A DNA stretch of 64,000 nt from Linnemannia elongata. Taxonomy: Eukaryota; Mortierellomycota; Mortierellomycetes; Mortierellales; Mortierellaceae. Under the pieces are notes generated by a model. It was given only the letters and a program-made list of their open reading frames with translations, was not told where the DNA came from and searched no databases. Below, piece by piece: positions 45,259 to 56,855 of the stretch. The stretch lies in contig JAXBDG010000012.1 in the NCBI GenBank assembly GCA_036320915.1, positions 1,538,501-1,602,500 of the forward strand, written 5' to 3'. The translations under genes and the position numbers were made by a program. Positions within the stretch are counted from its first letter, which is position 1. Each line of letters starts with the position of its first letter.

Positions 45259-46826
45259 TTTTTGAGGTTGTATGTGTGTGAGAGAGTTGAAAATAGGAAG
45301 AAGGAAACGGGAGAGAGTGCGGAAGAGGGTGAGGAAAGAGGGTGAGGAAAGAGTAGGTTGAGGGAAAGACGAATGGGAGTGAATAGAAGAAGAGGGCGGA
45401 TGATTGAAAAGAGAACGAGGAGATAAATGAGAATCAAAATGGTACAAGTGAGGTGTGAGTAAGTGTATGTCTGTATCTGTATCTGTATCTGTATCTGTAT
45501 CTGTATCTGTGGGTGGGATTCCAATTGCCTGGAGAAAAGACGAAGAATGATGATCCATTAGGACATATTGCGATGCGTTGGGTTACTCCTGCAGATGAAA
45601 GGAAAGAGAAGAGATGCCAATAAACACTTATTCGCATCTTCGCTTTTTAGGCTGCCGAAATGGGACTTTCGAACACAGTTACTGTGAGACGTTACGGGAA
45701 GAGTGTCCGTTGATGCCAGGCTGAATCTGAACCAACGTATTTGGTGTGGGCAAGGAGGTGGTCAAGGTGATTAAGATGATCAGTGATCGATGGGACAAAC
45801 AAGCATGCACACCCCTGGATATGATGTTATCATTTAGTGACATACCCATCATCAATCGCTGTTTTGCTGTAAGATAGATCGACGTTGAAAATCAGTGCCT
45901 TGCAGTAGATGCGTCTCTCCTCCACCTCTTGTCAGCCGCTCACCTCAGAGGAATGTTTCCAGTATCAGTATGTAAGGAAAGTAATATGTGTTTGTAGGTG
46001 TGCACGTGTTTGGTGGGGGTATAGGTGTGCTTCAAATAATTTGAAGGTCGGTAGTTCCCATGCAAATGTGTTTGCAAGGGCAGTGTGTTGCCGGAATGGA
46101 TGCCGGTATTATGGTGTGATCCCATCTGCCTTACATTCCAATCAGGATCCTTGGTTTGTGTCCAACGTGATGAAAAACGCCATGCTTGTCAAGAGTCCCA
46201 TCTCGTGTCGTTCTTGGTTCTGTTCTGCCAGTGTGCGAATCTCCGGATCCGAGAGTGAGTCCTGCAGCATCCGTGTTTCCGACAGGTATTTATTGTGCCA
46301 GTGTGGTAATTACCCTTCGTGGCTCTGGTCGATGAGAGCATGGCGAAGTGAAAAAAGGTATGTAGGGTAGAGTAGAGAGGAAGGAAAGTACAAGCAAGGC
46401 AAAGGAAGTGATCAGCGTGTCCTCTTTTCTCACCTGTGCCAAAAAAAAAAGTCCGTCCCCTGTCGTTTCTCTCCTTCTTTCCGGAGGTGGTGCGAAAGTG
46501 CAAACCCACCTTCGGATTTTTTTTGAACTCTGCGACAAAAGGCAAAAAGCAAATGGATGTGGGATGTTTGAAGGAGAAGGGTAATGTTATAAAGTCCATC
46601 GTGACTTTTCCAAAGAGAATTCTTCATCCAAACGCCTCAGAACACAAGCAACTGCATCGCATTTAAAGAAAAAAAGGCCAAGGAGTAACTGTAGGTTCGA
46701 TAAAAAAAAGATGTTCATTCTACTCCCAAATATTTCAATTTCAAACAGTGAACCACTTGTGTACGCCCCACCCAACCTTTCGGGCCAGGCAGGGGGCCTT
46801 GGGACGTATTTTCTCTTTCTGTCTGT
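45259..46826. other. Intergenic gap with scattered repeat pieces
   Basis: Includes a GATCA motif (45778-45791) and, near 46558-46610, a stretch resembling module A of the accessory block (GGATGTTTGAAGGAGAAGG). Plus-strand frame 45909-46370 is open but lacks domain character. No gene supported. Confidence 0.45.
45471..45510 (+). repeat. (CTGTAT)n microsatellite
   Basis: About 6.7 copies of CTGTAT upstream of the secreted basic protein gene. Confidence 0.9.
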
Positions 46827-48158
46827 TTAACGTCTCTTCTTAGCCGACAAGGATGCATCATCCTCATCAGATGTCAGACTGACAGAGCTACGTTTCTGCC
46901 CTGCTGCTCCTCCTTCCTCCTCAGCCTCGACTCCTTCCTCCTCAACCTGGGAAGAGTCATCCTCGGCAGTGGTGAGGGTAGTGGGAGGCAGGAGGGCGGT
47001 GACGGAGGTGTGACCTTTGGGCATGACGATCGTTCTGGTGGTCGTGGGCAACTTTATGACGACCAGACTGCCTTTGACAGTAACGGCGTTGTTTTCGGGA
47101 GTTGGAGCTTGGGCGACAGAGGCGGCAGAGTCAGAGTCAGAGTCAGAGGCAGAGGAGACAGACTTGTCCCCGGAACGAGGTGACAAAGTCGATGAAGGTG
47201 AGGAGGGCGAAGGTGGAGGGCCTTGGTATTCGCGCTCGAGGACAGAGTACGTGACTCGCTTCATGGCACCAATAACAGTGTCGTCGATCTTGCGGAGAGC
47301 GTGAAAGTGAACGCGAGAGCAATGAAGCTGCAGGGTTGAGACCCCTTGCGCCAGTTTGTCAATCCCCTGACCGACTTTGGAACAATAGCAAGTCTGTGCA
47401 CCGTTTTCCTTGGCCAGGGTGGTTGTGCCATGCGCGACAGTTCCAACAATTTCGGCCCTGGGCGCTCCTGCACCTTCTCCGACGTTCGACAGAAGAGGGA
47501 CTTGATCCTTCTTTTTCTCATGGTCGGTATCGGCAGCGACATTGGCAGCGACATCGATGTCGGATGCGTGGGGGTTGGTGTTGGCGGCATCATCAATAGA
47601 GCACATGCTCTTGCAGTCACCATCCTCATCCTCATCATCGCAATCGCTGTCATGGTCACTAACCATATCATCATCGACCATCGAATCATGGGGCACCCTC
47701 AATGCAGCCTTGAGAGGGCTGCCCAGCTTCTTGAACTCCATCTGCTGTTTGAACTCCAGTCGTTGATTGGTGATAGCGGCCATCAACTTCTGAAGTTGAG
47801 CGAGGTCTCGCTTTTCGAAGAATGGGTCGGCTTCCTTGGGGGCGACAGCCTCGACGTCCAAAAAAGAGGCAGAGGTCCAAGAGTGGGAGATGAACGGCAT
47901 TCTCTCGGAGGTGGTATCGAGCGACGAGCGCGCTTGGACGGTCATAGGCGTGGCCAGGGATTTACAGGTCTTGAAGTTCCAGGGGATCAAGGAGAGCGAA
48001 GACGACAGGGGAGAGGTCGAAGAGAAAGAAGGAATGCTGGTAATGTGGTTGTTGGTCGAAAAGGTGTTCGACAGTTGGTGGTGGAGAGAGGAGGAGAAAG
48101 TCGCAGACGGGGTTGCTGTTCTTGCGGCCTTGAAGGGGTGGGAGTCAAAAGTGGGCAT
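46827..48158 (-). CDS. Hypothetical protein, acidic middle, basic C-terminus
   Basis: Single exon, 443 residues from ATG 48158. N-terminal ~70 residues are Ser/Thr-rich. A likely helix EKRDLAQLQKLMAAITNQRLEFKQQMEFKKL (in two parts, nt ~47720-47815) is followed by an acidic Asp-rich block and a segment VGQGIDKLAQGVSTLQLHCSR, then VKGSLVVIKLPTTTRTIVMP. The extreme C-terminus is SLSAKKRR, a possible NLS after an acidic EEEGVEAEEEGG patch. No known domain; a nuclear regulatory protein is the best guess. GC-rich third positions support a real gene. Confidence 0.6.
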   Translation of the reverse strand: MPTFDSHPFKAARTATPSATFSSSLHHQLSNTFSTNNHITSIPSFSSTSPLSSSLSLIPWNFKTCKSLATPMTVQARSSLDTTSERMPFISHSWTSASFLDVEAVAPKEADPFFEKRDLAQLQKLMAAITNQRLEFKQQMEFKKLGSPLKAALRVPHDSMVDDDMVSDHDSDCDDEDEDGDCKSMCSIDDAANTNPHASDIDVAANVAADTDHEKKKDQVPLLSNVGEGAGAPRAEIVGTVAHGTTTLAKENGAQTCYCSKVGQGIDKLAQGVSTLQLHCSRVHFHALRKIDDTVIGAMKRVTYSVLEREYQGPPPSPSSPSSTLSPRSGDKSVSSASDSDSDSAASVAQAPTPENNAVTVKGSLVVIKLPTTTRTIVMPKGHTSVTALLPPTTLTTAEDDSSQVEEEGVEAEEEGGAAGQKRSSVSLTSDEDDASLSAKKRR

Positions 48159-49049
48159 GGTCGAGCAGTGGTTGTTTTCTTTTGTTATAATTTTGTGTTT
48201 GGGGTGGACGGGGAGTGTGCGTGGCGTGGAGGTATGTATATTTGAAGGACAGAGATGGGTAGGAAAGAAAAAAAGGAAGGTCCAAGTTAAATACGGCTCT
48301 TCATTGACAGTCGGTTAGCCTCCTTGGTTTTTTTTTCCCCTTCGCTTCGAACTGTGGACACTTTACAATAAGAACAATTGAGGAAACAACAAAAGTGTGG
48401 AACCTTTCATTTTTCTTCTCTGTGTGCATGTCAGAGCAGAGGAGGGACACCCGGTATTCCCGTACAGAGTTCTTTTTTTCTTTGTTAATTTCGTTGGAAA
48501 ATCAGTCCGCCCCTTCTTCATTTTTGTTGTTTTGTGAACATCCAATCCTGGGGAAAGAAAAGGAGAGAAAAGGGAGAGAGCAAACCATGACCAACAAAGA
48601 ACTGGTTTAGGTCTTTGTTGGTTTTCAGGATACCTTGACTCAATAGATCCATTCACTATAGCTCACCTTGGTATGTAGATAGGTCTCTTTGGTTTTCTAC
48701 CTTAAAAAGTATCATAAATTCAGTAATAGAACATAGTTACAAGAAGACCGCGTAGAGCTGAAAAACGTCGGTAGTTTCGGACGAGACGCGACTCGCCGCC
48801 CTTCCTTTCCTTATTCACATTGGTGATTCCTGCCTCTCAAAAGATGAGACAGGTCACCCTTGACGATGTTATTTTTCCTTGAGGCTTCTTTCATCTTACA
48901 TCGCCAGAATGGTAGTGTTGCCACTCTTCATCGATCACACATGTACCAAAACAGGGATGCTTCGAGTCGAGCGTTACACGGAGATGCGGTATTTGCACTT
49001 TTGTATTATAGCAAAGAAAAAAAGAACGCATACCCTAAAAGAGAAATGT
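48159..49049. other. Intergenic gap, no gene seen
   Basis: 891 bp between the start of the acidic hypothetical gene and the stop of the Rab escort gene. Frames are short and without domains. Confidence 0.5.
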
Positions 49050-51956
49050 CTAGAATCCAGAGTTATCCTCAGGCTCAGGGGTGGGAGGTAAGAACTCCTC
49101 TCCTGGACAAAGCTTCTCAAAGATCGCCCTAGCCTCCTCTGTCGCAGCCTCAAAGTCCAGACTGTGGTTCATGGGGCGAACCACCGTCAGGTTATCAGGC
49201 AGGGGCTTCAAATCCTCTGACCCAATAGGGTAAGGAACACGAGGCCAAGACGCTGCGCGCTTATAGAACATTGTAAACAGAGCGTTCGGTGCAATGATGC
49301 TGTCCATAGAGAGCGATGTCGCAGATTTGGATTTCTGGAAGGCAGTTCTTGAGAGGGGCTTTGTTGGTGTTGCTGTTGAAGATCCGGTAGAGGAGGGTGC
49401 TCCTGGTGCTGGTGTTGAGGGGCGAGATGGGACTGGGGTGGTGTTCTCGCTTTCTTCAAACAGCTTCTTCTCGGCTTGAAGGATCTCCTGGCGCACCTGT
49501 TCCATATCCAGTTCCTGATCAAGGCTCATGCGAGGCTGGTCCTCTCCAGCGGGGGCATCTCCAAGATGCTGAGCAGGCTTGGACTCATCAGCTGATGCTG
49601 GTGCTGTAGAGTTAGCTGCAGCAACCTGCGTGGGAGCAGCGGCTTTAAGGGAGAGAGGATCACCAGGGATGTGGACCAGTTTCCGGATAGCCGCCATCAA
49701 ATCCTGCTTTGCGTCCGTCTTCAAGTTCGCCGACTCTGCCCACACATACAAAATATCTACATGAAAACGTTAAGTTAAATGCCAGTTTCTTCTAAAAAAC
49801 GTCTAGTTGTACAAAATGCACACAATGTGTCAAAGTATTTGAAAGTAGAACTTACATCGGTCGTTGGGACAAGACATAGTGCCACCGCACATTTGGAGAA
49901 CAGAGACGGTGTGCTTGTTTTTCTGTACGGGGGTCTCTCCTGGGTTGAGTACCAACGATCCCATAGGGAACAGTGTCTTGCACAGCGTCGTCTCGCCGAA
50001 TGCTGACCTATCTGTGACAATGATACAGTGCGACACATAGTTCCTGTTCAGGCTATTTCATATTCCATATAATAAAATAAAATAATTTCAGTCTTTGGTG
50101 ATACTTTGGTACACGACCTCATTAGAGCACACAAAAGTACAAAATGAAACTTACGTCCTGGCTTCGATGTATTCATCCATCTCTTTGGAAAGGTATTCAC
50201 GCGAGCAAATGATTTGGTTTGCCTTCAGCGTCTGGCCAGTGTGATCGACCACTGACTGCCACTTGTTCGTCTCCTTGTCCACGGTGTGCTTGTCCAGTGC
50301 GTGCTGCAGCATGTAAATGCCTCCATACACTGCGGACACTCTACAAAGAAATCAAAATATGAATGGCTCAACGCGTTAGTTTTGCTGTTGGGTGCGGCGA
50401 GGGTGAAAGCGCAGCTGTATAATAGGTCAAAAAGACAGGAAACGTTCATATTGTACCTGCAGAAAGCCTGGGCCAGTTCACTTCCGACGCCATAAAGGGG
50501 GCAAAGATAGGCAGAGTTGCCGTAGCGGCCCAGGGACTGGAGATAGACCTTGACAGACTTGAGGCCCTCCGTTGTGGTAGCTATCATCAGAGTGCAGAAA
50601 CATATTAATAACGCGCGTAATAACAGTATGTTCCATGCTTTCCAGTCCTAGACTGCATCCCAGTTCCTTACCATAGTCATTTCCGTCGAATCCGATCGCG
50701 TAGACAACAGCTGTGAGAACCTTGTCTGTCAATCCATATGCACTCTGAACAAACTGCGTGAACGGAGCATGCTTGTAATCTATTAGACAAAAGAAGGCGA
50801 ACGAGGTCAGACGTACTCAAAAACAGTAATAGTATCGTTCTGCGAAAACGACGAAAAACGACGAACCTTCCCAAACCTCCGTCTGGTTCTCATAGTCGAC
50901 CGCAAACTGCAAAAACTTCATCAAGAGTCGCTTTTCCTTGAGAGACAGGGCTTTGGAGACAAAGACATCCTCCTTTGAGGTCGGCATCATCTCGACCTTG
51001 TCGGTAAGGGCCTCATAGACAGCGGTACGCTCCAGCAGCTTGAACTCAAGGTACTTTCCAATTCCCGAAGAAATCAAGAGGTTGGTCAACGGTCCACGAG
51101 AGTAGAGCAGCTTTGGCGACAGATCAAAGTTGTACTTGCGCGTGTTCTTCAGGAACTCCTCGAGCAATTGAATCTGAGAGAACGAGACAGACGCCAGTTG
51201 GGATGCGGTGGCACCGAGTTCAGGTGTTGAAGCCCAGGAGGCGAGGGAGGAGATGGCTTCTTTAGATTCCTTGGATGGGTTGTGGTTGATGGGAGTGTAT
51301 GCGGCGGTGATGTGTTCCTCGACGGCTTTGATCCTGTCCTCGGCCGAGGCATCCTTGTGCGTATGCAGGACAGTGGTGAGGTCGATGACAGTGTCGGCAG
51401 CGTCGCCAGTCTCGACGCGATGGAATTGAAACTCGAGGTTGTTGTACGATCTTGCCACCAGTCTCTCAAACTCGATCTTATCCGCGCTTGCTATTATTCA
51501 TCATAGTCAATGAAGAAGCAATCAAGAAGGTAGTTAGTTGCTGGAAGCACGCGTCATTATGTGGCGATCTTATTCTGTTCTTCTTCTCCTTGTGTTCGTC
51601 CTCTTCAGCTTTCTTCCTATTCCTGTTCTTGCCCTGGCTCATATTTTCCTTCATGTTCTTCGTTCCCTTTTTCCTTATCTTTTTCCTCTTCTTCAAAACA
51701 TTCAACACTGGCAAAGTAAAACAGAAAGAGTACCGTCATGACCAACAGAAGAAGTGGATGCGATCCTCGTAGCCCATTTCAGGAGATCGCGCACGCCAAA
51801 GGCCCCCGATGCTCCGCCATAATAGTCATTCTCGTCGAGATGAAGAACGGTCTTGCCGGCACGGGCAAGGGCTGCGGCGACGATGGTCTGGGTGAATCCT
51901 GTGCCGAGGAGGATGGCGTCAAAGACGGTTGAGTCGAGCGAGTCGGTGTCGGCCAT
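49050..51956 (-). CDS. MRS6: Rab escort protein (REP / Mrs6)
   Basis: Seven exons on the minus strand (51956-51734, 51490-50867, 50779-50672, 50580-50457, 50340-50155, 50043-49856, 49756-49050) give 719 residues. GDI/REP superfamily blocks: [37 protein letters not shown] (in two parts, residues ~12-48), [42 protein letters not shown] (two parts) and [12 protein letters not shown]. The degenerate glycine loop GTGFTQ and the extended acidic C-terminal part fit REP rather than GDI. REP presents newly made Rab/Ypt GTPases to geranylgeranyl transferase II in the cytosol and delivers them to membranes. A low-complexity insert (Ala/Pro/Ser/Thr, nt ~49380-49640) lies near the C-terminus. The exon 5/6 junction uses acceptor GAACAG because the nearer AATAG would cause a stop. 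Confidence 0.9.
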
Positions 51957-53059
51957 GAAGGAGTATGAGTAGCGGGCAGGAGGGGACAGGGTGGGCGTGT
52001 TGGTGATTGTCGTATGGGTTAGGAGTGAGAGTGAGAGGTGGTGAGGAGTGGGGGTAGGAAAAAGAGAAGAAGAAAAGGGAAAGGAAAGGAGGAAGGGGAA
52101 GAAAAAAGAGAGAAAGGGAAAAGGGTGGCGAAAGGGAAAGAGGAAGAGGAGACGAGAAGAGGTATGATGATGCAGAGTGTGTGGTCCTGCCCCCGCTTTC
52201 TTCTTCCCTTCTTTTGCAACTTGTCCCGCTTGCGTTGGTTGTTTTTCTCACTTCCCTCTCCCTCCCTCCCTCTCACTCTTTCTCACTCACTCACCCACTT
52301 CTCTGCCATTGCCCTTCTTTTTCCTTTCTTCGGCTTCCCTTTCTCTCCTGCGTTCTTCCCGCAACCCTTCACAGCCCCCACGTGCAGTGTTCCCAGGAGA
52401 GGGAGAGAGCAGACAGGAACGAACAAAAGAAGGAAGGAACAAGGGGGGAAAGAATATCTGTCACCTCACAGAACACCCTTTGGCATATCGTCATCCATAC
52501 CGCCCGAACTAAACAACTCAAACCAGCAAGCTAAACCCCACACCTCTCTTCCCAGTTATGTCATGCATGCCTCCAGGGTAAAGGAACAAGTGACCCATGC
52601 AAGTATGACCACCCGAAAGAAAAATTCAATTGGCTGAATTCAACAAACAAACGGCTTCCATTGTCTCCGTTATTCACACACGCTCACTGACAGGAAGGAT
52701 AGTAAATCAGGCATTCTTTGCAGGGTCCTCAGGTTCTTCCTTCACTTGATCTCGATCTGGGTGCACTATTCTTACGTCTTTCCAGATGGCCCAGGAGCAT
52801 TTTCAACAGCCCAAAACATATATCGAACAACAGCAATAGCAGCAACTGAACACTCTGACAAGGTTTGTTTTTTGAATTGGTTTTAATGGTTGGGGGGGTT
52901 GGGTCTGTTGTTTAAGAAGTCGTTAGGTATTCCCGTTCATGTTTTCCTGCTGGTAGTGGGACGTAAGGAGAACGGTGCCCTGGATTCAAAGGAGGACTGA
53001 TGAATCGAAAGGACTGAAAGGGAGGGAACCGCGCTTAGAGCTGCCTTGTCGTAACGAGT
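51957..53059. other. Intergenic gap, no gene seen
   Basis: Upstream of the Rab escort gene and downstream of the eL41 gene. Strongly purine-skewed at 52030-52160, pyrimidine-rich afterwards; open plus-strand frames are low complexity. Confidence 0.5.
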
Positions 53060-53137
53060 TTACTTGGAGCGAGCTCTCATTTTTCTTCTTTTGCGCTTGA
53101 GGCGACGAACGCGCTTCTTCTTCCACTTGTCTCTCAT
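53060..53137 (-). CDS. RPL41: 60S ribosomal protein eL41
   Basis: A 25-codon ORF, ATG 53137 to TAA 53060, encodes a peptide beginning MRDKWKKKRVRRLKRKRR and ending KMRARSK. This is the almost invariant sequence of eukaryotic eL41 (canonical start MRAKWRKKRMRRLKRKRR), the shortest ribosomal protein, located at the intersubunit bridge eB14. Differences are Ala3 to Asp, Arg6 to Lys, Met10 to Val and Gln22 to Ala. The ATG is directly preceded by ATATAATAG, a good 3' splice site, so the 5' UTR probably holds an intron; a possible donor is CAAG/GTACAC near 53599. The gene is missed by any length filter of 60 codons. Confidence 0.9.
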   Translation of the reverse strand: MRDKWKKKRVRRLKRKRRKMRARSK

Positions 53138-54333
53138 CTATTATATCGGGTTGAAAAGTGAATGCGGAAGAGTTAGGAATAGTGTTGACTGGAGCGAGGT
53201 GTGTTTGTTGGTGATATGATCTGGGTCTAATGCGTTGTTGCTATATTGGCGAATGTTGAAGATTGTCTGGTCGCGAAGAGGTAGTGTTTTCCTGCACGAG
53301 TATCCAGAAAAGGTGTCACCAGCACAAGGGCGGGGCCGTCCATGACTCTGGCAAGGGATAAATTCCTGAAGACACATCGATCGGATAGCGAGTAGTCCGG
53401 TATGCATCCATCGGTCGATAGGCATCGGAGGAGTGTATCCGTAAGTCGACGGGGACGGGTGGATGGTGGCGAATAAGGATATGTAAACCATTCTTTGATC
53501 GATAATGTGCCGACAGTGGTATCGGGCATCGGTGGTCTTTGTCCATGCATGGTTGCCGATAGTGTTTGTTGTGATGTAGTATGGATCATGGTTGTGTACC
53601 TTGAAATTGAATAAGGAAGGAGTGTCGGACAAACAATCGCAGACGAGAAAACATTTTATTCAAGTTCATTCTGTGGCTTAGACTCTTGAAACCTCTCTTT
53701 TTTGAAAAGAGAGTTGTTCATTGTTTTAAAATAAAGAGATAACTCAGCAATTGGATCCTGATGGCAGTTGGTGGTTGTATGTGGATTGCACAGGAAAAAA
53801 AATACCAGGCAAAAAAGAGGGCGACGATCCCCTTTTTTTTTTCAGGCACCATCGCCACAGTTGTTTTGCAGGCTGATCACTGATTGATATTCACCTCCAA
53901 TCTTTCCCTTTGTCACGTCGTTGCCCTCCTCCTTAGAAACAACTACCTATCACTCGCTCCCTCACCTTCCCCTGTAACCAAGTCTTTCCGGCTTGTTTGT
54001 CGGTGGGTTTATATTGCGCGTTAAAGCAAAATAAAAAATAAGGTCCGCTCTACATGCTTGATTTCGAACTCACAACTAATCACGTTTGCTACGTCCATGC
54101 AACTCCCTTTCCTGTGCCCTGCACTGCCATTTTACACCTCTCTTCCACTTGTTGTCTCGACTTTCCATCCCCATCTTCATTTACTCCCCTATCTTCACTT
54201 ACTCCCTGCCTTTGCCTGACCACTGCTTCACCTACCAACCACTACCACTGCAACAAAAACAACCCTCCAACACTCACGCCACAGCACACTGCTCCCAGAC
54301 CTCGAACCTCCAACACACTCAATGCCGCTCTGA
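53138..54333. other. eL41 upstream region and gap
   Basis: Contains the presumed eL41 5' UTR intron and promoter, a GATCA motif (53875-53888), and a pyrimidine-rich leader before 54334. Minus-strand frames 53141-53632 overlap the eL41 leader and lack domain character. Confidence 0.5.
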
Positions 54334-56488
54334 ATGGGCAAGCTCGACCTCCAATGCATCACCCTCGCCGGGTCCCGCTTCATCGGCTTGGCCTACACAT
54401 GTCCAACAGCATCCTACCCAGAACACTCGACCCATGATGACTTCACGCATGTCGTCCTCATCCAATCCAACCCCAATCCTCAAAACCTCACCAACCTCTC
54501 TTGGTCACTCGTCTCTGCATGGCCCAGAACTGCAAACATCCGATCCGACCTCTACTCCTCCCTAGCCTGTCATGTCAACCCCCTCACCGGCGTGTTTACA
54601 CTGATGTCCAACTTCAGCGGGAACCTCTTTGACAATCGTTATTATGGCCAAAAGTCGGACTTGGAGTCGGTGCCACTTCGACCGCCTGGGGGGTTCCAGT
54701 ATATCCCTCCTAGCCGTGGCGGTAGACCTGAAATGTGGGCCGATTTTGGGTTAAATTCGAATTATGAGTGGGGGAATGTCTCTGCGACGTTTGATCTGTT
54801 TAATTGGCCGGAGTCTTCACTGCTGTATCAAGCACGAATTGGGAACACTGTCAATGGTACCATCAATTTGTCCTGGCTCGCTCCTACACCACAGACCCAA
54901 CCTGAAGGGCCTGCAAAGTTCATCAACGTGGCAAATTATACCCTGGTAAGGAACAAACACGCAACGTTTCACAGTGAGCTGACAAATTGCCAAGACTAAG
55001 AAATCAACAACAATGACACCGAGTTGGGCAGGCATTAATTATCGAGAATTTTAACACACCTATGCTTTAACATGCCAATTCATATAGAATCCTGATGTTC
55101 ACGGATTCCCGTTGAAGGTGGCGTATGCAAACAATTCGATTTACCAACTTGGCAGGCTGATAACAGACAAAAGGACAGGAGAGTTTGGCTATTTCTTGAC
55201 CCGAATTCCTCTCGACACGACTGCCACCGACGCCTCAGGGTTCAAACTTCCAGCAGACCTTGTGGCTTATGATGCCTCAGCCGTCCAGAGCTGCCAGATG
55301 GAGACGACAAAAATCTGGTATTCGTCGCCGCAGGCGACCCTTTACGTTCTCTGCTCTGTAAGTTCTGGATACCAAAAAATGGCCTTTGCCAAAATGTCAG
55401 ACAAATAAGCATTTGAGCAGAATTACCCTTACTAAACCACTTTTCTTGCACTCATTTTTATTATTCAGGTACCCTCAATGCCAGGACCTCCAGAGCTTTC
55501 ACGCACAAGACTACTGGTAACCTGGATCAAGAATGGCGATAAGGCCCTCAACAAACCCTCCAACATCACTACCTATACTGGACGACCGCTCATCCAACCC
55601 ATCGACAGAAACGATTCAAGCGGCGCAGGGGTATGGACCTATCTAAACGGCTACTATAGATCCCAAAGCGACGTCCTGATCGACCCTGTATCTGGCGGCC
55701 TCAAAGAACTCAACCCTCAGGGCCTATCATTGAACCCTGTCACCATCCCAGAACCTTATGGATATGATCAAGATGAAAACACCCTTTCACCTACGAGTTT
55801 CGTGGAGGAAAACCTTGCGCTCATCATCGCAGGAGCTGTGATCGGTTTTCTTTTGATCCTGACCGCGATCTGTTTTATCCCCTTCCGACGGCGGTGGCGA
55901 CGGAGCTGGCGCGCGAAATGGGGTACCTTCAAGACACAGACCTGGCCACGGTGGGTACGAAAAGTGCGACTGAAGCTCATCGACCTCTTGAAGGAAAAGG
56001 AAGATACCGGCGGTGGCGATCGGGATGCGGAAGACAAGGCGTTGCAAGGGAAGAGGGACGTCTCTAAGGACAGCGAGGACGGATTCAACAGCAATAAGTT
56101 CGAAGAGCACTCAATGAACAGTCTGGAAGGCCTGGAGGGCTGTGACAAGATACTGGTCACGGATGACATGGATTTGAGTGGACTCGGGAGCCCGCTGGCG
56201 ATGATGGATGTGGCGACAGGATACATGAACGGTGTCAGACTGGAAGCACACCCCCGCCCAGGTGTTGTTACTTCTTTAGCCAATTCCAAGAGAATTAGCA
56301 GTAGCAATGGTGGCTCATCGTCTTCTTTCGAAGCTGACGATTCCCCATCGTCACCAGAGTACCTTAACCTTGTGACACCATCCGCTCCTGCATTACACAC
56401 GTCCTCTGAAGACATTGTTAACATATCCCAAGCATCACCACCGTCCAGGTCCCCTCACGAATCCCCTAATACCATACTTCCACTTTAA
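54334..56488 (+). CDS. Single-pass membrane protein with sequon-rich ectodomain
   Basis: Three exons in phase 0 (54334-54945, 55088-55357, 55469-56488) give 633 residues. The first ~405 residues contain many N-glycosylation sequons (NLT, NLS, NFS, NVS, NGT, NYT, NNS, NIT, NDS), then one hydrophobic helix (~411-434, LALIIAGAVIGFLLILTAICF) followed by a basic stop-transfer run (RRRWRRSWRAKW) and a ~190-residue Ser/Asp-rich cytoplasmic tail. This is the layout of a type I surface protein. No signal peptide is visible after ATG 54334, and an in-frame TGA sits just before it, so a short upstream exon carrying the signal is probably missing from this model. The ectodomain may be propeller-like (repeated short strands) but no family is recognised. 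Confidence 0.72.
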
Positions 56489-56808
56489 TAAACATAATAA
56501 TAACAATATTTACTACTTTTTGCATCTTGGTTACGCGACTTTTTTACGACTGGAAGTTGAGAAAACATCTTTCATAGAGGTCACTCACAGCAGCCTCTGT
56601 CGCAAGTCTCTTAGCAGCACATTGTCGCCGTTTGAAATCGTTCCTTCCATTCTCTACTTTCTTCCACAGGGTTCGGCATACCCCTAAGGAAGGACCTCAG
56701 TCTACCCGGAAGCACCTACTGAGACATACCTCCGCGAATTCACTCACTCATTCATTTGCTGATGCTTGTCAAAGAAAATGGGAGCGACGCGGGTATAAAG
56801 TCTCATAG

Positions 56809-56815
56809 GGAGAGG

Positions 56816-56854
<39 letters not shown>
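56809..56854 (+). repeat. GA-rich microsatellite
   Basis: Imperfect (GA)n run with two interruptions. Confidence 0.9.

Positions 56855-56855
<1 letters not shown>

Noticed and set aside
45259..45558. N-terminal extension of the basic secreted protein
   Set aside because: Reads through a CTGTAT microsatellite and would bury the signal peptide.
54054..54437. Upstream frame as signal-peptide exon of the membrane protein
   Set aside because: The frame is a pyrimidine-rich leader and is out of phase with the ectodomain; no donor joins it properly.
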